DNA of 35,821 nucleotides from Roseococcus sp. GTDB taxonomy: Bacteria > Pseudomonadota > Alphaproteobacteria > Acetobacterales > Acetobacteraceae. Every line of letters begins with the position of its first letter. The stretch's first letter is position 1. Shown piece after piece: positions 15,989-23,861 of this stretch. The translations under genes and the position numbers were made by a program. The stretch is taken from assembly GCF_019747315.1 (NCBI RefSeq), contig NZ_JAIEQY010000020.1, positions 1-35,821 on the forward strand. The letters run 5' to 3'. Under the pieces are notes generated by a model that was given only the letters and a program-made list of their open reading frames with translations, had not been told where the DNA came from and did not search any database.

Positions 15989-16735
15989 TCAAAGCGCCGA
16001 GGGTTCGCCCTCGGTGAGGCAGAGCAACGCATCCATGTCCAGGACGCGCAGCCGGTGCTGGCCGGGCTCGGAAATCAGCTTCCGCCGCTTGAAGGCGGCG
16101 AAGCTGCGGCTCACGGTTTCGAGCGTGAGGCCCAGGAAATCGCCGATATCGCTGCGCGTCATCGGCAGGGGCAGTTCCGCCGGCAGGGGGCCGCGCGCGC
16201 GATAGGCCTCGACCAGGCCGAGCAGGAAGCTCGCCACCCGCGCCTCGGCCGAGCGGCGGCCCACCGTCACCAGCTGGTCTTGCGTGTTGGACAATTCGCG
16301 CAGGCAGAGGTCCAGCATGCGGCGCTCCATCTGCGGATAGAGGCGCAGAAGGGCATCGAGCCGGCCGCGCTCGATGCGGCAGAAGTGGCCAATGGTCAGG
16401 GTCTCGGCATCGAAGGGATAGGCCTTGCCGGCGCCATAGCCGAGCACATCTCCGGCGAAGCGGAAGCCCACCACCTGCTGCTTGCCGTCCGGCAGCAGGC
16501 GGGAGAGCTTCACTACGCCCTCAATGATGGAGAAGGCCCGGCCGGCCGGATCCCCCTCGCGGAAGAGGAGGCTCTTGGGCGCGAGGTGGAAGCGCTGCGA
16601 CTCCGCCGCGATGTCGTCCAGCGTGGAGGCATCCAGCTTGTGGCAGAGCCCCGCCACCCGGCTGCCACAGGTGGCGCAGGGTTCAGCGGTCTGGATATCC
16701 CGGGCCAGGTGATGGGTGGCGTCGAGCGGGTTCAC
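15989..16735 (-). CDS. FNR/FixK-type oxygen-responsive regulator (Crp-Fnr family)
   Basis: A 248-residue protein starting at GTG 16735, chosen for the strong GAGGAGAGG site just upstream; in-frame ATGs further up have no such site. The N-terminal cysteines C20, C23 and C31 (C-x2-C-x7-C, as in alphaproteobacterial FnrN/FnrL) plus C119 (GHFCRIE) provide the four ligands of an oxygen-labile 4Fe-4S cluster. The cyclic-nucleotide-like beta-barrel covers about 45-135. The recognition helix LTLETVSRSF has E206, S209 and R210, the FNR set that reads TTGAT half-sites. It should dimerise and bind DNA at low oxygen. I saw no TTGAT-N4-ATCAA site in its own upstream region. Confidence 0.92.
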   Translation of the reverse strand: MNPLDATHHLARDIQTAEPCATCGSRVAGLCHKLDASTLDDIAAESQRFHLAPKSLLFREGDPAGRAFSIIEGVVKLSRLLPDGKQQVVGFRFAGDVLGYGAGKAYPFDAETLTIGHFCRIERGRLDALLRLYPQMERRMLDLCLRELSNTQDQLVTVGRRSAEARVASFLLGLVEAYRARGPLPAELPLPMTRSDIGDFLGLTLETVSRSFAAFKRRKLISEPGQHRLRVLDMDALLCLTEGEPSAL

Positions 16736-16742
16736 GGCTTTT

Positions 16743-16751
16743 CCTCTCCTC
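16743..16751 (-). promoter_or_regulatory. Ribosome binding site fixing the GTG start of the FNR-type gene
   Basis: On the minus strand GAGGAGAGG lies 7 bases before GTG 16735. It is the only good Shine-Dalgarno in the region and decides the start. Confidence 0.7.
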
Positions 16752-16825
16752 AACCAAGCAGAGAATAACCCTGACATTGTCCGACTTGCAAGCTTGGCGA
16801 ACACCACCCGTGTCAATCCGGGTTG

Positions 16826-17200
16826 TCAGTCGCCCGTCATAGTGAAGGCGCCCGGGTTGATGGTGACCGTGCCCGGCCCCGCCACGGCCACCGCCGTGGT
16901 GAGCGGCGACCAGGTCAGCGGATTGCCGCCGCTGGCCGCGTCGAACAGCCCGACATGCGAGAAGCTGCCGGCGGCGGCGGTGAAGGTGAAGCGCACCGCC
17001 TCCGCGTTCTGCTGCACGCCGGTGCCGGTGAAGGTGACGCGCTGGCGGGCATAGCCATTGCCCACCGCCTCGCCGCTGATGCCCGTCGGGTCGCTGCCGC
17101 CGGTGCCGAGGCCCAGGAAGACGGCGCTGGGCAGCACGGGCGCGCGGCCGCAGAGCGCGCGGGTGAGCAGGTTCTTCGCGTGATCGGTGAGGGAGCTCAT
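16826..17200 (-). CDS. Phage tail-fibre-associated small protein
   Basis: A 124-residue protein beginning SSLTDHAKNLLTRALCGRAP, then VFLGLGTGGSDPTGISGEAVGNGYARQ and SHVGLFDAASGG. This beginning plus a G-x-GYARQ-VTF segment is a common pattern in small phage or prophage proteins encoded beside tail fibres; the exact family is not certain. Shine-Dalgarno AAAGGA precedes ATG 17200. It is the last gene of a four-gene minus-strand operon, 23 bases after its neighbour. Its role may be structural, at the distal tail. Confidence 0.7.
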   Translation of the reverse strand: MSSLTDHAKNLLTRALCGRAPVLPSAVFLGLGTGGSDPTGISGEAVGNGYARQRVTFTGTGVQQNAEAVRFTFTAAAGSFSHVGLFDAASGGNPLTWSPLTTAVAVAGPGTVTINPGAFTMTGD

Positions 17201-17223
17201 CTCGGAAATCCTTTTCGCTGGGG

Positions 17224-17523
17224 TCAGATGTCGGCGGCGGCGGCGAAGCGCGAGGGCTCGCCCTCGACGCCGGGCTGCAGGCGGATGGCGCGGTAGAGGT
17301 CTTCCACCGCGAGGGTGTAGGGGTCTTCCATCGTCGCCTGGTCGAAGCGGAAGTTCAGGCGCTGCAGGGGGGACTTGCCGGCGCGGCGCGCGGCCTCGTC
17401 CCGGTAGCCATGCAGCTGCGCCTCGACGATGCCGGCGACGCGGTCCACCTGCACATGCGTCAGGCGCCAGTATTCAGCGAAGGCGCCCGTGTCGTTGATC
17501 TCGATGGGAATGAGGAAGGCCAT
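17224..17523 (-). CDS. Small protein of the tail-fibre operon, function unknown
   Basis: A 99-residue protein (MAFLIPIEINDTGAFAEYWR at the start) with an acidic, mixed alpha/beta character and no signal peptide or membrane helix. The start has AGGAG 9 bases upstream. It lies between the tail-spike gene (17 bases) and the 124-residue phage-like gene (23 bases). Position suggests a tail-tip, chaperone or assembly role. I do not recognise the family. Confidence 0.7.
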   Translation of the reverse strand: MAFLIPIEINDTGAFAEYWRLTHVQVDRVAGIVEAQLHGYRDEAARRAGKSPLQRLNFRFDQATMEDPYTLAVEDLYRAIRLQPGVEGEPSRFAAAADI

Positions 17524-17540
17524 GCGGATTCTCCTGCGGG

Positions 17541-20024
17541 TCAGCTCGCGGTCACGGCTTCAACATTGGCGAAGCGCGCGGACCAGTTGATGGTGGTGGC
17601 GGCGGCGCCCGTGGCAGTCACGGCGATGCCGCCATTGGTGGTGTCGGCCGCGATGTCCAGGCGCCATGCGCTGCCGGTGCCGCTGCTGGCGGTGGGGACG
17701 ATGGCGGTTCCGCCGCCCTCCAGAATACTGGCCGTCGCCGCTCCGTTGCCGCGCGTGGCCGAGAGGTTGACGCGCCATACGGCAACAGCCGAGCTGCCCG
17801 TGGCCCGCGCCACGACGAAGAGGATGCCGGCGTAAACCGAGAAGTTGGGGAGGTTGATCGTGTTCCCCGAGGAAGCCACCGCGTTGTCCGCTGTCAGGCG
17901 GGTCGCGGTGGCGTCGGTCGTCTGGCGCACCAGGGGGTGTTCCCCGCATTGAGCATCGCCTTGCGAGACGAGGGAGGTGCTGGCCCAGGCTCCTCGCCCA
18001 ACCATTGCGCGTGTGGTGGCGCCGCCCCCGCCCGGAACCCAGGTATTCGGCCCGTTTGCGCGGTTGTTGTTCCCGCCCGAGACGGTCCCGTTGATGGCGG
18101 TGGCGGCGTTGGTGGCTCCCCCGCCCACGGTGCTGCTGGACGCCGATGCGGTGTTGTTTGTGCCGCCGGCCACCGTGGCAAAGCTGGCAGATGCTGCGTT
18201 GACGTTCCCTCCTCCCACAGTGGAGGCAGTCGAGGACGCCGTGTTGCCAAAGCCCCCCGCGACGGTCGCGGAGGTGCCGCTTGCCGCGTTGGATTGCCCG
18301 CCTCCGATCGTGGCCGTAGCCCCGCTGGCGATATGGGTCGCCTGCGAGCGAACGGTCTGCCAATCCACGGCATTGGCGCCCCGCGCGTTGCCGCCGGGCG
18401 CAGCGTTATCAGGGAACTGCCCGAGCAGCGCGCCGGTGCCCTTCGGCTGCATGACCGCCGAAACATTTGCGTCGGCGCCGATCGCGCGCCAGCCGGTGCG
18501 TGCCGGAGAGCCGGTCACGCTGCCCAGGATTTCCGCGCGGTTCACGGCGCTGGCCGGCGTCGTCACTTCGAGGCCGTGCGCGCCGGTCGCACCGCCGATC
18601 ATGACTGTGCCGCCGGCCATGCGCAGCACCTCCCCGCCGGCCGCCGAGGCGGAAAGGATCCCCGCGGCCGGGCGGAACAGCCCCGTGTCATTCTGCCCGA
18701 CCGAAAGACCCGGCCGTGCCGCCTCACCCGCCGGTGTCTGCACACCGACCGAGCCATTGCTGGCGGCGTTGAAGACGGGGCCGATATTGGCCGCCTCCAG
18801 CAGGGGCGGGCTGGCCAGGTTCACCCGGTTAGGCGCGCCCGTCCCGGCATTCGCCAGGTGGATGGCCGCCGCGCCATTGTTGCGCAGGTTGAAGTTCACA
18901 CAGCGCAGCGCAGCGATATCTACGCGATTTGAATGCCCCTGGATGCGGATCGGATTGTCCTCGGCATCGTCGATGCGCAGGGAGCCGATCTGCACGCGGC
19001 TGGAATTGGTGTTGACGTAGATGCCGATGGAGCCTGGCAGGGGCGCGCCGCCGGCATTGTAGATCTCGCACTGCACGGTCATCGCATCGATCTGGCCATC
19101 GGTGCCGGCGGCTTCGACCCAGACGCCGTGCCGCACGAAATCCGCATAAGCCTGGCCGATGCTGAATTTCTGCGTGTAGCCGGCGGTCGAGGAGCTGAAG
19201 CGGAACATCGAGCGGTAGCCGAGCGCAAAGGCCTGGTCCACGAAGATGCCGTCGCAGCGCCGAAAGATCAGCGCGTCGCCATTGCCCTGCTGCCAGCGCA
19301 CCACATTGTTGTTGGCGGAGAAGAAGGGCCAGAAATGCAGGCTGGAGATGCGCGAGGTGTCATAACCCTCGTCGATCTCGATGCCCGTGGTGAAGACCTG
19401 GCCGCGGATGCGGCGGAAATCCGTGCGGCCGGAATTGCGCACGAAGATGCCGCGGTTGATGCCGGAGAGCATCACATTCTCGAAATCGACGCCGCCCAGG
19501 CAGTCGGTCACGCGAAACAGATAGTCGTAGTTGGTGGGCGCCCATGCGGCATCCTGCGGGGCGGTGTGGCTCTGGCGGAAGGCCATGTCCCGCACCACCG
19601 ATCCGCGCGCGGCGACGCCCGAGAAGGTGAAGGGCGTGAAGCCCGTCTGGTCCACGGTGAGCCAGGTGCCTTCGCCGGGCTGGCCGCCCTCGGCGAAGCC
19701 CGCACCCTGCAGCCGGACGGAGTTGGTGCTGATGGTGATGGCCGAGGCGATGCGATAGGTGCGCGGGCCGAACTGCACCACGCCGCCGCCGCTGCCGAGC
19801 GCGTTGATGGCCGCCTGGATCGCCGGCGCGTCATTGGTCGTGCCGTTTCCGACAGCGCCGAAATCCCGCACATCCACGCCGCGATCGGCCAGCACGGCGC
19901 GCCGCAACTGGGAGAGCGTGGCGCGGCGCGTGGCGGGCGTGGGCGCGGTCTGCACGAAGGGCGTGAGATCGGCATCGGCGACGCTGCTCGCCGCTGGCAA
20001 TTCACTGATCTTGAGGTCGGGCAT
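17541..20024 (-). CDS. Tail-spike-like protein: beta-helix with YadA-head-type repeats
   Basis: An 827-residue protein starting at ATG 20024 (ACGGAG site; the frame opens further up but without features). The first 45 residues (PDLKISELPAASSVADADL) resemble phage tail-fibre attachment segments. From about residue 50 a pectate-lyase-type right-handed beta-helix begins (VDVRDFGAVGNGTTNDAPAI), running to about 440. Residues 571-675 hold seven 15-residue repeats with alternating T-(I/V)-x-GG and N-x-A-S patterns, like the left-handed roll of YadA head domains. The C-terminal 150 residues (NLPNFSVYAGILFVV onward) look like a receptor-binding tip. Such proteins trimerise and bind or cut surface glycans. 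No signal peptide is present, which fits a phage-type structure better than a secreted adhesin. Confidence 0.82.
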   Translation of the reverse strand: MPDLKISELPAASSVADADLTPFVQTAPTPATRRATLSQLRRAVLADRGVDVRDFGAVGNGTTNDAPAIQAAINALGSGGGVVQFGPRTYRIASAITISTNSVRLQGAGFAEGGQPGEGTWLTVDQTGFTPFTFSGVAARGSVVRDMAFRQSHTAPQDAAWAPTNYDYLFRVTDCLGGVDFENVMLSGINRGIFVRNSGRTDFRRIRGQVFTTGIEIDEGYDTSRISSLHFWPFFSANNNVVRWQQGNGDALIFRRCDGIFVDQAFALGYRSMFRFSSSTAGYTQKFSIGQAYADFVRHGVWVEAAGTDGQIDAMTVQCEIYNAGGAPLPGSIGIYVNTNSSRVQIGSLRIDDAEDNPIRIQGHSNRVDIAALRCVNFNLRNNGAAAIHLANAGTGAPNRVNLASPPLLEAANIGPVFNAASNGSVGVQTPAGEAARPGLSVGQNDTGLFRPAAGILSASAAGGEVLRMAGGTVMIGGATGAHGLEVTTPASAVNRAEILGSVTGSPARTGWRAIGADANVSAVMQPKGTGALLGQFPDNAAPGGNARGANAVDWQTVRSQATHIASGATATIGGGQSNAASGTSATVAGGFGNTASSTASTVGGGNVNAASASFATVAGGTNNTASASSSTVGGGATNAATAINGTVSGGNNNRANGPNTWVPGGGGATTRAMVGRGAWASTSLVSQGDAQCGEHPLVRQTTDATATRLTADNAVASSGNTINLPNFSVYAGILFVVARATGSSAVAVWRVNLSATRGNGAATASILEGGGTAIVPTASSGTGSAWRLDIAADTTNGGIAVTATGAAATTINWSARFANVEAVTAS
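18000..18314 (-). repeat. Seven 45-bp (15-residue) coding repeats in the tail-spike gene
   Basis: Seven consecutive 15-residue units starting ATIGGGQSN, ATVAGGFGN, STVGGGNVN, ATVAGGTNN, STVGGGATN, GTVSGGNNN and TWVPGGGGA. Period and pattern are exact at protein level and degenerate at DNA level. The last unit is the most diverged. Confidence 0.9.
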
Positions 20025-20073
20025 GGGGCTCCGTCCGGAATGGGGGGAAGGGAAGGGCTGGGGCGGGCCCGGA

Positions 20074-20730
20074 TCAGCCCTGCGAAATCGCCGAGCCATC
20101 CTCCTGCAGCAGCTTCGTGCCGTCCTCGATGAGGATCAGGCGAAGGTCGGGCAGGATGTTGAAGCTGCGCGAGGTGGCGACGACGCCGGTGTCCAGCGCA
20201 TCCTCGATACGGATGCGATAGCCGGTGCCGACCGGGGGTGTGGGCAGGTTGGCCGTCGCATAGCCCTGGTCCACATTGACCGTCAGGGCAGGCGGGATGA
20301 TCTGGTTCTGCGCGTTGCGCACGGTGATCACCACCTGCTGGATCGGCCCCACGATCTGCGCCTGCACCGGGATCGAGGTGCCGACGATGATGCCCGCCAT
20401 CAGCGGCGCCAGGATGATGGTCGAGACGACGGCGCCCGCCGCCTGCACCATGCGGAAGGTCTGCGCGATGCTGCGCGTCAGCGCGATCGGCGTCACCGCG
20501 CCATCGAGCACGACGCCCGGCCCGGTCACGGCATTGCTGCGCACCGGCAGCATGGCCATGGCATCGGCCGATTGCACGATCATGAGGTCGCCCGCGCGGA
20601 GCCTGCTGGCGGCCGGGGCGAAATAGCCGGCGGTGGTGATCGCCGCCTGGAGGTCGGCGCTGCGATAGTGCCAGAGGTTGAAGCGCGCGGTCTGGATCAG
20701 CGGCACGAGGTCGCTTGCGGTGAAGGGCAT
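20074..20730 (-). CDS. First gene of the tail-fibre operon, putative phage structural protein
   Basis: A 218-residue protein. ATG 20730 has TAGGAG about 10 bases upstream. The N-terminus (MPFTASDLVPLIQTARFNLW) continues to RLRAGDLMIVQSADAMAMLP, then a hydrophobic alanine/glycine stretch (AQTFRMVQAAGAVVSTIILAPLMAGIIVG, split here as two parts of one region at about 125-153). The C-terminal half reads like a small beta domain (VVITVRNAQNQIIPPALTVNV). I have no firm family name; wording and position suggest a tail or virion-associated protein. It ends 49 bases before the tail-spike start. The SOS-type promoter lies 120-150 bases upstream. Confidence 0.65.
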   Translation of the reverse strand: MPFTASDLVPLIQTARFNLWHYRSADLQAAITTAGYFAPAASRLRAGDLMIVQSADAMAMLPVRSNAVTGPGVVLDGAVTPIALTRSIAQTFRMVQAAGAVVSTIILAPLMAGIIVGTSIPVQAQIVGPIQQVVITVRNAQNQIIPPALTVNVDQGYATANLPTPPVGTGYRIRIEDALDTGVVATSRSFNILPDLRLILIEDGTKLLQEDGSAISQG

Positions 20731-20851
20731 GGGCGTGCGTCTCCTAAGCCATGGGGGCTGCAAGCCGCGCGGACCGCGCGGGGTTCGTCAGGGAAGGGAG
20801 GGATGCGGGCGGGGGCGCGACACTGGACGCAATTCACCCCTTGGCCCGCTC

Positions 20852-20880
20852 TGTTTAGGAGAACAAATAAGGAACGTCAA
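20852..20880 (-). promoter_or_regulatory. Promoter of the tail-fibre operon
   Basis: On the minus strand: TTGACG (20875-20880, five of six consensus bases), exactly 17 bases, then TAAACA (20852-20857, three of six). A start near 20845 would give a leader of about 115 bases before ATG 20730. The LexA-type box fills the spacer. Confidence 0.5.
20861..20875 (-). promoter_or_regulatory. Alphaproteobacterial LexA (SOS) box
   Basis: GTTC-CTTATTT-GTTC on the minus strand, a perfect match to the GTTC-N7-GTTC core bound by alphaproteobacterial LexA. It lies inside the promoter spacer upstream of the tail-fibre operon, where LexA would block RNA polymerase. By chance about 0.5 such cores are expected in the whole window, but only a few hundredths in its intergenic DNA. 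Confidence 0.6.
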
Positions 20881-20896
20881 GGAAAAAAAGCGGATA

Positions 20897-20925
20897 TTGT
20901 GAAACCGCCCCTGCTGCGTCATAGG
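20897..20925 (+). promoter_or_regulatory. Candidate promoter for the polyamine ABC operon
   Basis: TTGTGA (20897-20902), 17 bases, CATAGG (20920-20925), about 28 bases before ATG 20954. The -10 match is poor; it is proposed from position and spacing only. Confidence 0.25.
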
Positions 20926-20953
20926 CTGGAGGTTCCGCCCCGGAGATCGCCCC

Positions 20954-22042
20954 ATGCGCCGATTGCTGCTGACCCTGGTCCTGCTGCTCCTCAGCCCTCT
21001 GGCCCAGGCACAGCAAGCCACGCTCAACATCTACAACTGGGCCGACTACATGGACCCCTACGCCATCGAGCGCTTCCAGCGCGAGACGGGGATCCGGGTG
21101 CGCTACGATGTCTATGACACGCTGGAAACGCTGGAAGGAAAATTATCCGCGGGTCGCTCCGGCTATGATATCGTGGTTCCGACCAGCGAGCCCTCTTTCA
21201 ACCGCCTGGTCCGCGCCGGCGCGCTGCGGCCGCTGAACCGCGCCCGCCTGCCCAACGCCGCAAACCTCGACCCCGCGCTGATGGCGCGCATCGCCGCGGT
21301 GGACCCCGAGAACCGGCATGGCGTGATCTACCTTTGGGGCACGGTCGGGCTCGGGATGAATGCGGCCCGCATCCGCGAATTGGCGCCGGATGCGCCCCTG
21401 GACAGCCTCGACCTGCTGCTCAACCCCGAGCACGCGCGGCGCATCGCGCGCTGCGGCATCGCGGTGATGGACAGCGCGGTGGATGTGCTGCCCTCCGTGC
21501 TGCGGCATCTCGGCCGCCATCCGGATTCCGTGGCGCAGGCGGACCTTGACGCGGCGCAACGCGCGCTGCTGGCGATCCGGCCCTTCCTGCGCTCCATCCC
21601 CTCGCCGCCCGCCATCATTGATGCGCTGGCGGCGGGCGAAATCTGCCTGGCCTTCAGCTATTCCGGCGATGTGATCCAGGCCACCGCCCGCGCCCGCGAG
21701 GCGCGCCGCGCGCATGAGGTGAGCTATGTGATGCCGCGCGAGGGCGCGCAGCTCTGGTTCGACATGATGGCCATCCCCGCCGATGCGCCGAACCCGGACG
21801 CGGCGCATGCCTTCATCAACTTCATCCTGCAGCCTGACGTCATGGCCGGCATCACCCGCCAGGTGCGCTACCCCAACGCTGTGCCCGCCTCGCGCGCTCT
21901 GCTGCCGCCCGAGGTGGCGAATGACCCGAGCGTCTTTCCGCCTGCCGAGGCGCTCGCGCTGAGCTTCGTGGCCGGCACCCCGGCCCAGGCGGGTGAGCGC
22001 GCAAGGGCGCGGCTCTGGGCGCGGTTCAAGGCGGGCCGGTGA
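20954..22042 (+). CDS. Putrescine/spermidine ABC transporter, periplasmic binding protein
   Basis: A 362-residue PotD/PotF-type protein. The signal peptide covers about residues 1-20 (LLLTLVLLLLSPLAQAQ). The mature start LNIYNWADYMDPYAIERFQ and the segment YDIVVPTSEPSF are typical of polyamine receptors, as is WGTVGLGMN. It would capture putrescine or spermidine in the periplasm for the downstream ATPase and two permeases. GGAG lies 10 bases before the ATG. The end overlaps the ATPase gene (GTGA at 22039-22042). PotF versus PotD specificity cannot be settled by eye. Confidence 0.9.
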   Translation: MRRLLLTLVLLLLSPLAQAQQATLNIYNWADYMDPYAIERFQRETGIRVRYDVYDTLETLEGKLSAGRSGYDIVVPTSEPSFNRLVRAGALRPLNRARLPNAANLDPALMARIAAVDPENRHGVIYLWGTVGLGMNAARIRELAPDAPLDSLDLLLNPEHARRIARCGIAVMDSAVDVLPSVLRHLGRHPDSVAQADLDAAQRALLAIRPFLRSIPSPPAIIDALAAGEICLAFSYSGDVIQATARAREARRAHEVSYVMPREGAQLWFDMMAIPADAPNPDAAHAFINFILQPDVMAGITRQVRYPNAVPASRALLPPEVANDPSVFPPAEALALSFVAGTPAQAGERARARLWARFKAGR

Positions 22043-23028
22043 GCCTGCTCGCCTTGGAGGGCGTGACCAAGCGCTTCGGTGCGGCGCTGGCGCTCGACGC
22101 TCTTTCGCTCACCGTCGGCGCGGGGGAGTTCTTTGCGCTGCTGGGGGGCTCGGGCTCGGGCAAGTCCACGCTGCTGCGCGTGATCGCGGGCTTCGAGCGG
22201 CCGGATGCGGGGCGGGTGCTGTTGCAGGGCCAGGACATCACCCCCCTGCCGCCGCCCGCGCGTGACGTGGCCATGATGTTCCAATCCTACGCGCTCTTCC
22301 CGCACATGAACGTGCGCGACAACATCGCCTATGGCCTGCGCCGCGCCGGCGAACGCAATCCCGCCCCACGCGTGGCCGAACTGGTGGCGCTGCTCGGGCT
22401 GGAAGGGCTGGAGGCACGGCGGCCGCACCAGCTCTCGGGCGGGCAGCAGCAGCGTGTGGCGCTGGCCCGTGCGCTCGCCCGCCGCCCGCCCCTGGTGCTG
22501 CTGGACGAACCGCTGGCGGCGCTGGATTCCGGCCTGCGCGAGCGCACGGGCCTCGAGCTGCGCGCGCTGCAAAGCCGCCTGGGGGCCAGCTTCGTGATGG
22601 TCACGCATGACCAGGCGGAGGCGCTCTCGCTGGCTGATCGCGTGGCGGTTCTGGAGCAGGGGCGCATCGCCCAGGTCGCCTCGCCGCGCCAGCTTTACGA
22701 CCGGCCGGCGACGCGCTCCATCGCGCGCTTCCTGGGCGCGGCCAATGTGCTGGAGGCGGGGCGCTTCGCCCTGCACGCCGAGACCTCCGCGCCCGCCTAT
22801 GCCCTGCGGCCTGAGCGCATCCGCATCGTGCCGGCTTTGCCTGCCATGAACGGCACTGCGGCCCGCATCACCGACATCGCCTTCCGCGGTGGCGATGCGC
22901 TGGTGCTCGTCGAGGCGGCGGGCGAGGCGTTGCGCCTGGTGCTGCCCGGCGGCGAGGCGATGCCGGAGGTGGGGGCGGAGATCTACCTCGCCTGGGATGC
23001 CGCCGCCCTGGCGCCGCTGGCCGCATGA
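22039..23028 (+). CDS. Polyamine ABC transporter, ATP-binding protein
   Basis: A 329-residue PotA/PotG-type ATPase starting at GTG 22039, four bases overlapping the binding-protein gene. Walker A is GGSGSGKST (36-44), the Q-loop is Q82, the signature LSGGQ (132-136), Walker B LVLLDEP (152-158) and the switch histidine H190. A TOBE-like regulatory domain follows (about 250-325). It is shorter than E. coli PotA/PotG (about 377), with the shortfall in the C-terminal domain. It energises uptake at the inner face of the membrane. Confidence 0.93.
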   Translation: MSLLALEGVTKRFGAALALDALSLTVGAGEFFALLGGSGSGKSTLLRVIAGFERPDAGRVLLQGQDITPLPPPARDVAMMFQSYALFPHMNVRDNIAYGLRRAGERNPAPRVAELVALLGLEGLEARRPHQLSGGQQQRVALARALARRPPLVLLDEPLAALDSGLRERTGLELRALQSRLGASFVMVTHDQAEALSLADRVAVLEQGRIAQVASPRQLYDRPATRSIARFLGAANVLEAGRFALHAETSAPAYALRPERIRIVPALPAMNGTAARITDIAFRGGDALVLVEAAGEALRLVLPGGEAMPEVGAEIYLAWDAAALAPLAA

Positions 23029-23861
23029 TCCGCGGGGGCGCCTGGGTCGCACTGCTGCTGCTGGTGGCGGCGCCGCTGCTGGTCGTGCTGGGCATGGGCT
23101 TCGGCACTTCGGCGCCCGGCGTGCCGCCAGTGATCCCGCCCATCGGCGCGGCCGGCTGGCAGGGCAGCTTCGAGGCCTGGGCGCTGCTCTTCGGCGATAC
23201 CTACTACCTCGATGCCGCGTTGCGATCGCTGCGGCTCGCCGCCATCACGGCTGCGCTGTGCCTGGTGCTGGGCTTCGGCATGGCGCTGGGCATCGCCTCG
23301 GCCGCGCCCCGCTGGCAGGGGCCGCTTCTGGCGCTCGTGCTGCTGCCCTTCTGGTCCGGCTTCGTGTTGCGCCTGGCCGCCTGGGTCGGGCTGCTGCGCG
23401 ATGGCGGCTGGATCAATGCGACGCTGATGCAACTGGGCCTGATCGCCGAGCCGCTCCCGCTGCTCTACAGCGAGGGCGCGATGCTGCTCGGCATGGTGCA
23501 TGGCTATCTGCCTTTCGCGGTGCTGCCGCTGACCGCCACCCTCGCGCGGCGGGACCTGCGGCTGGAGGAAGCGGCGGCGGATCTGGGCGCCGGGCGCGCA
23601 ATCGTCTTCCTCACCGTCACCCTGCCGCTGGCGGCACCCGCCGCAGCCGCTGCCTTCCTGCTCGTCTTCATCCCCGCGGCGGGTGAGGTGGTGATCCCTG
23701 AGGTGCTGGGCGCGCCGGATTCCGTGCTCTTTGGCCGCGCCATCTGGGGCGAGTTCTTCCAGACGCGCGACTGGCCGGCGGCTGCGGCGCTCTCCACCGC
23801 ATTGCTGGCGCTGCTGCTGCTGCCGATCGCGCTTTACCAGCGTCTCTCGGTGGCACGATGA
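23025..23861 (+). CDS. Polyamine ABC transporter, permease 1 (PotB/PotH type)
   Basis: A 278-residue inner-membrane permease with about six helices. The EAA loop that contacts the ATPase is LEEAAADLGAGRAIVFLTVTLP (about residues 180-201). It begins with a hydrophobic helix directly at the N-terminus. Four-base overlaps on both sides (ATGA at 23025 and 23858) place it firmly in the operon. Confidence 0.92.
   Translation: MIRGGAWVALLLLVAAPLLVVLGMGFGTSAPGVPPVIPPIGAAGWQGSFEAWALLFGDTYYLDAALRSLRLAAITAALCLVLGFGMALGIASAAPRWQGPLLALVLLPFWSGFVLRLAAWVGLLRDGGWINATLMQLGLIAEPLPLLYSEGAMLLGMVHGYLPFAVLPLTATLARRDLRLEEAAADLGAGRAIVFLTVTLPLAAPAAAAAFLLVFIPAAGEVVIPEVLGAPDSVLFGRAIWGEFFQTRDWPAAAALSTALLALLLLPIALYQRLSVAR

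Noticed and set aside
16811..16816. TTGACA upstream of the FNR-type gene as a promoter
   Set aside because: No acceptable -10 hexamer lies 16-18 bases downstream on the minus strand.
18000..18314. Possible CRISPR or noncoding repeat array
   Set aside because: The 45-bp periodicity is coding, degenerate at DNA level and has no spacer structure.
18933..20132. A 399-codon plus-strand frame
   Set aside because: Antisense to the tail-spike gene, with no recognisable motif.
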